Shown in pieces: positions 12,491 to 12,539 of a stretch of 12,539 bases of DNA. The notes under the pieces are model-generated. The model saw only the letters and a program-made list of their open reading frames with translations. It was not told where the DNA came from and made no database searches. Source of the DNA: an uncultured Micromonospora sp. (GTDB lineage Bacteria > Actinomycetota > Actinomycetes > Mycobacteriales > Micromonosporaceae); contig CALGAM010000245.1 of assembly GCA_937951935.1 (NCBI GenBank), positions 1 to 12,539 on the forward strand. The letters run 5' to 3'. Position 1 is the first letter of the stretch, and the number at the start of each line of letters is the position of its first letter. The position numbers and the translations under genes were made by a program.

Positions 12491-12539
12491 TGGTGCGCCG
12501 CCAGGGACTCGAACCCCGAACCCGCGGATTAAGAGTCCG
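12491..12539 (-). tRNA. tRNA-Lys (anticodon CTT), partial, 5' end beyond the window
   Basis: Read on the minus strand, the window ends within the anticodon arm: CGGA-CTCTTAA-TCCG gives a 7-base loop with T33 and anticodon CTT. The T-arm CGGGG-TTCGAGT-CCCTG follows, with the invariant TTC and one G-T pair in the stem. The acceptor 3' strand GCGGCGC, discriminator A and an encoded CCA (12493-12491) complete the 3' half. The D-arm and 5' acceptor strand lie outside the window. Confidence 0.93.

Noticed and set aside
12491..12539. tRNA-Lys 3' end as an integrated-element attachment site
   Set aside because: No integrase, direct repeat of the tRNA end or compositional shift is visible in the window, so there is nothing to support an att site.
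1..12539. CRISPR array, insertion sequence or rRNA
   Set aside because: No regularly spaced repeats, transposase motifs, terminal inverted repeats or rRNA signatures were seen on either strand.

Overview
The window is very GC-rich DNA with strong G/C preference at third codon positions, frequent GTG starts, translationally coupled GTGA/ATGA overlaps and what look like leaderless transcripts. Together with the gene families this points to a filamentous actinomycete, most likely Micromonosporaceae (Micromonospora-like). That placement is inference from style and families, not from a search.

Left block (43-3428, + strand): four tightly packed genes. An 8-TM membrane protein of unknown function overlaps a bacterial ABA4-like (DUF4281) membrane protein. 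Ten bases later comes a DesK/NarL-type sensor kinase, which overlaps its NarL/LuxR-type response regulator. The kinase also appears to have its own leaderless promoter.

Middle block (3429-7548, + strand): a DoxX-family membrane protein, a two-GAF sensor kinase closely resembling mycobacterial DevS/DosT, and an Acg-family FMN-binding oxidoreductase. Acg is a classic member of the mycobacterial DosR dormancy regulon. The kinase keeps the haem-ligand histidine (His151, equivalent to DevS His149) and the phospho-acceptor His394. It carries Gly where DevS has Glu87, as DosT does, so it is predicted to sense O2 or related gases. Sequences resembling DevR/DosR boxes or half-sites lie upstream of all three genes. 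The most interesting reading of the window is therefore a small hypoxia/redox (Dos/Osd-like) regulon island whose DevR-type partner is encoded elsewhere. DoxX also has a good candidate SigB-type stress promoter.

Right block: a convergent minus-strand gene (7558-9387) encodes a 609-residue modular protein I cannot assign to a named family. It has an N-terminal alpha/beta domain, two S1/OB-like segments, a Pro/Ala linker, a coiled coil and a compact C-terminal domain. It is followed by a divergent pair: an HxlR regulator (minus) and an atypical SDR (plus) that lacks the usual Ser-Tyr-Lys catalytic residues. Next come a 333-base gap with ambiguous coding signal and an enoyl-CoA hydratase with both catalytic glutamates. 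The window ends inside a minus-strand tRNA-Lys(CTT), which has a strong intrinsic terminator just downstream.

Several terminators, a perfect 40-bp palindrome at the 3' end of the HxlR gene and repeat motifs in the divergent promoter region are also annotated. No CRISPR array, insertion sequence, integrase or rRNA was seen.
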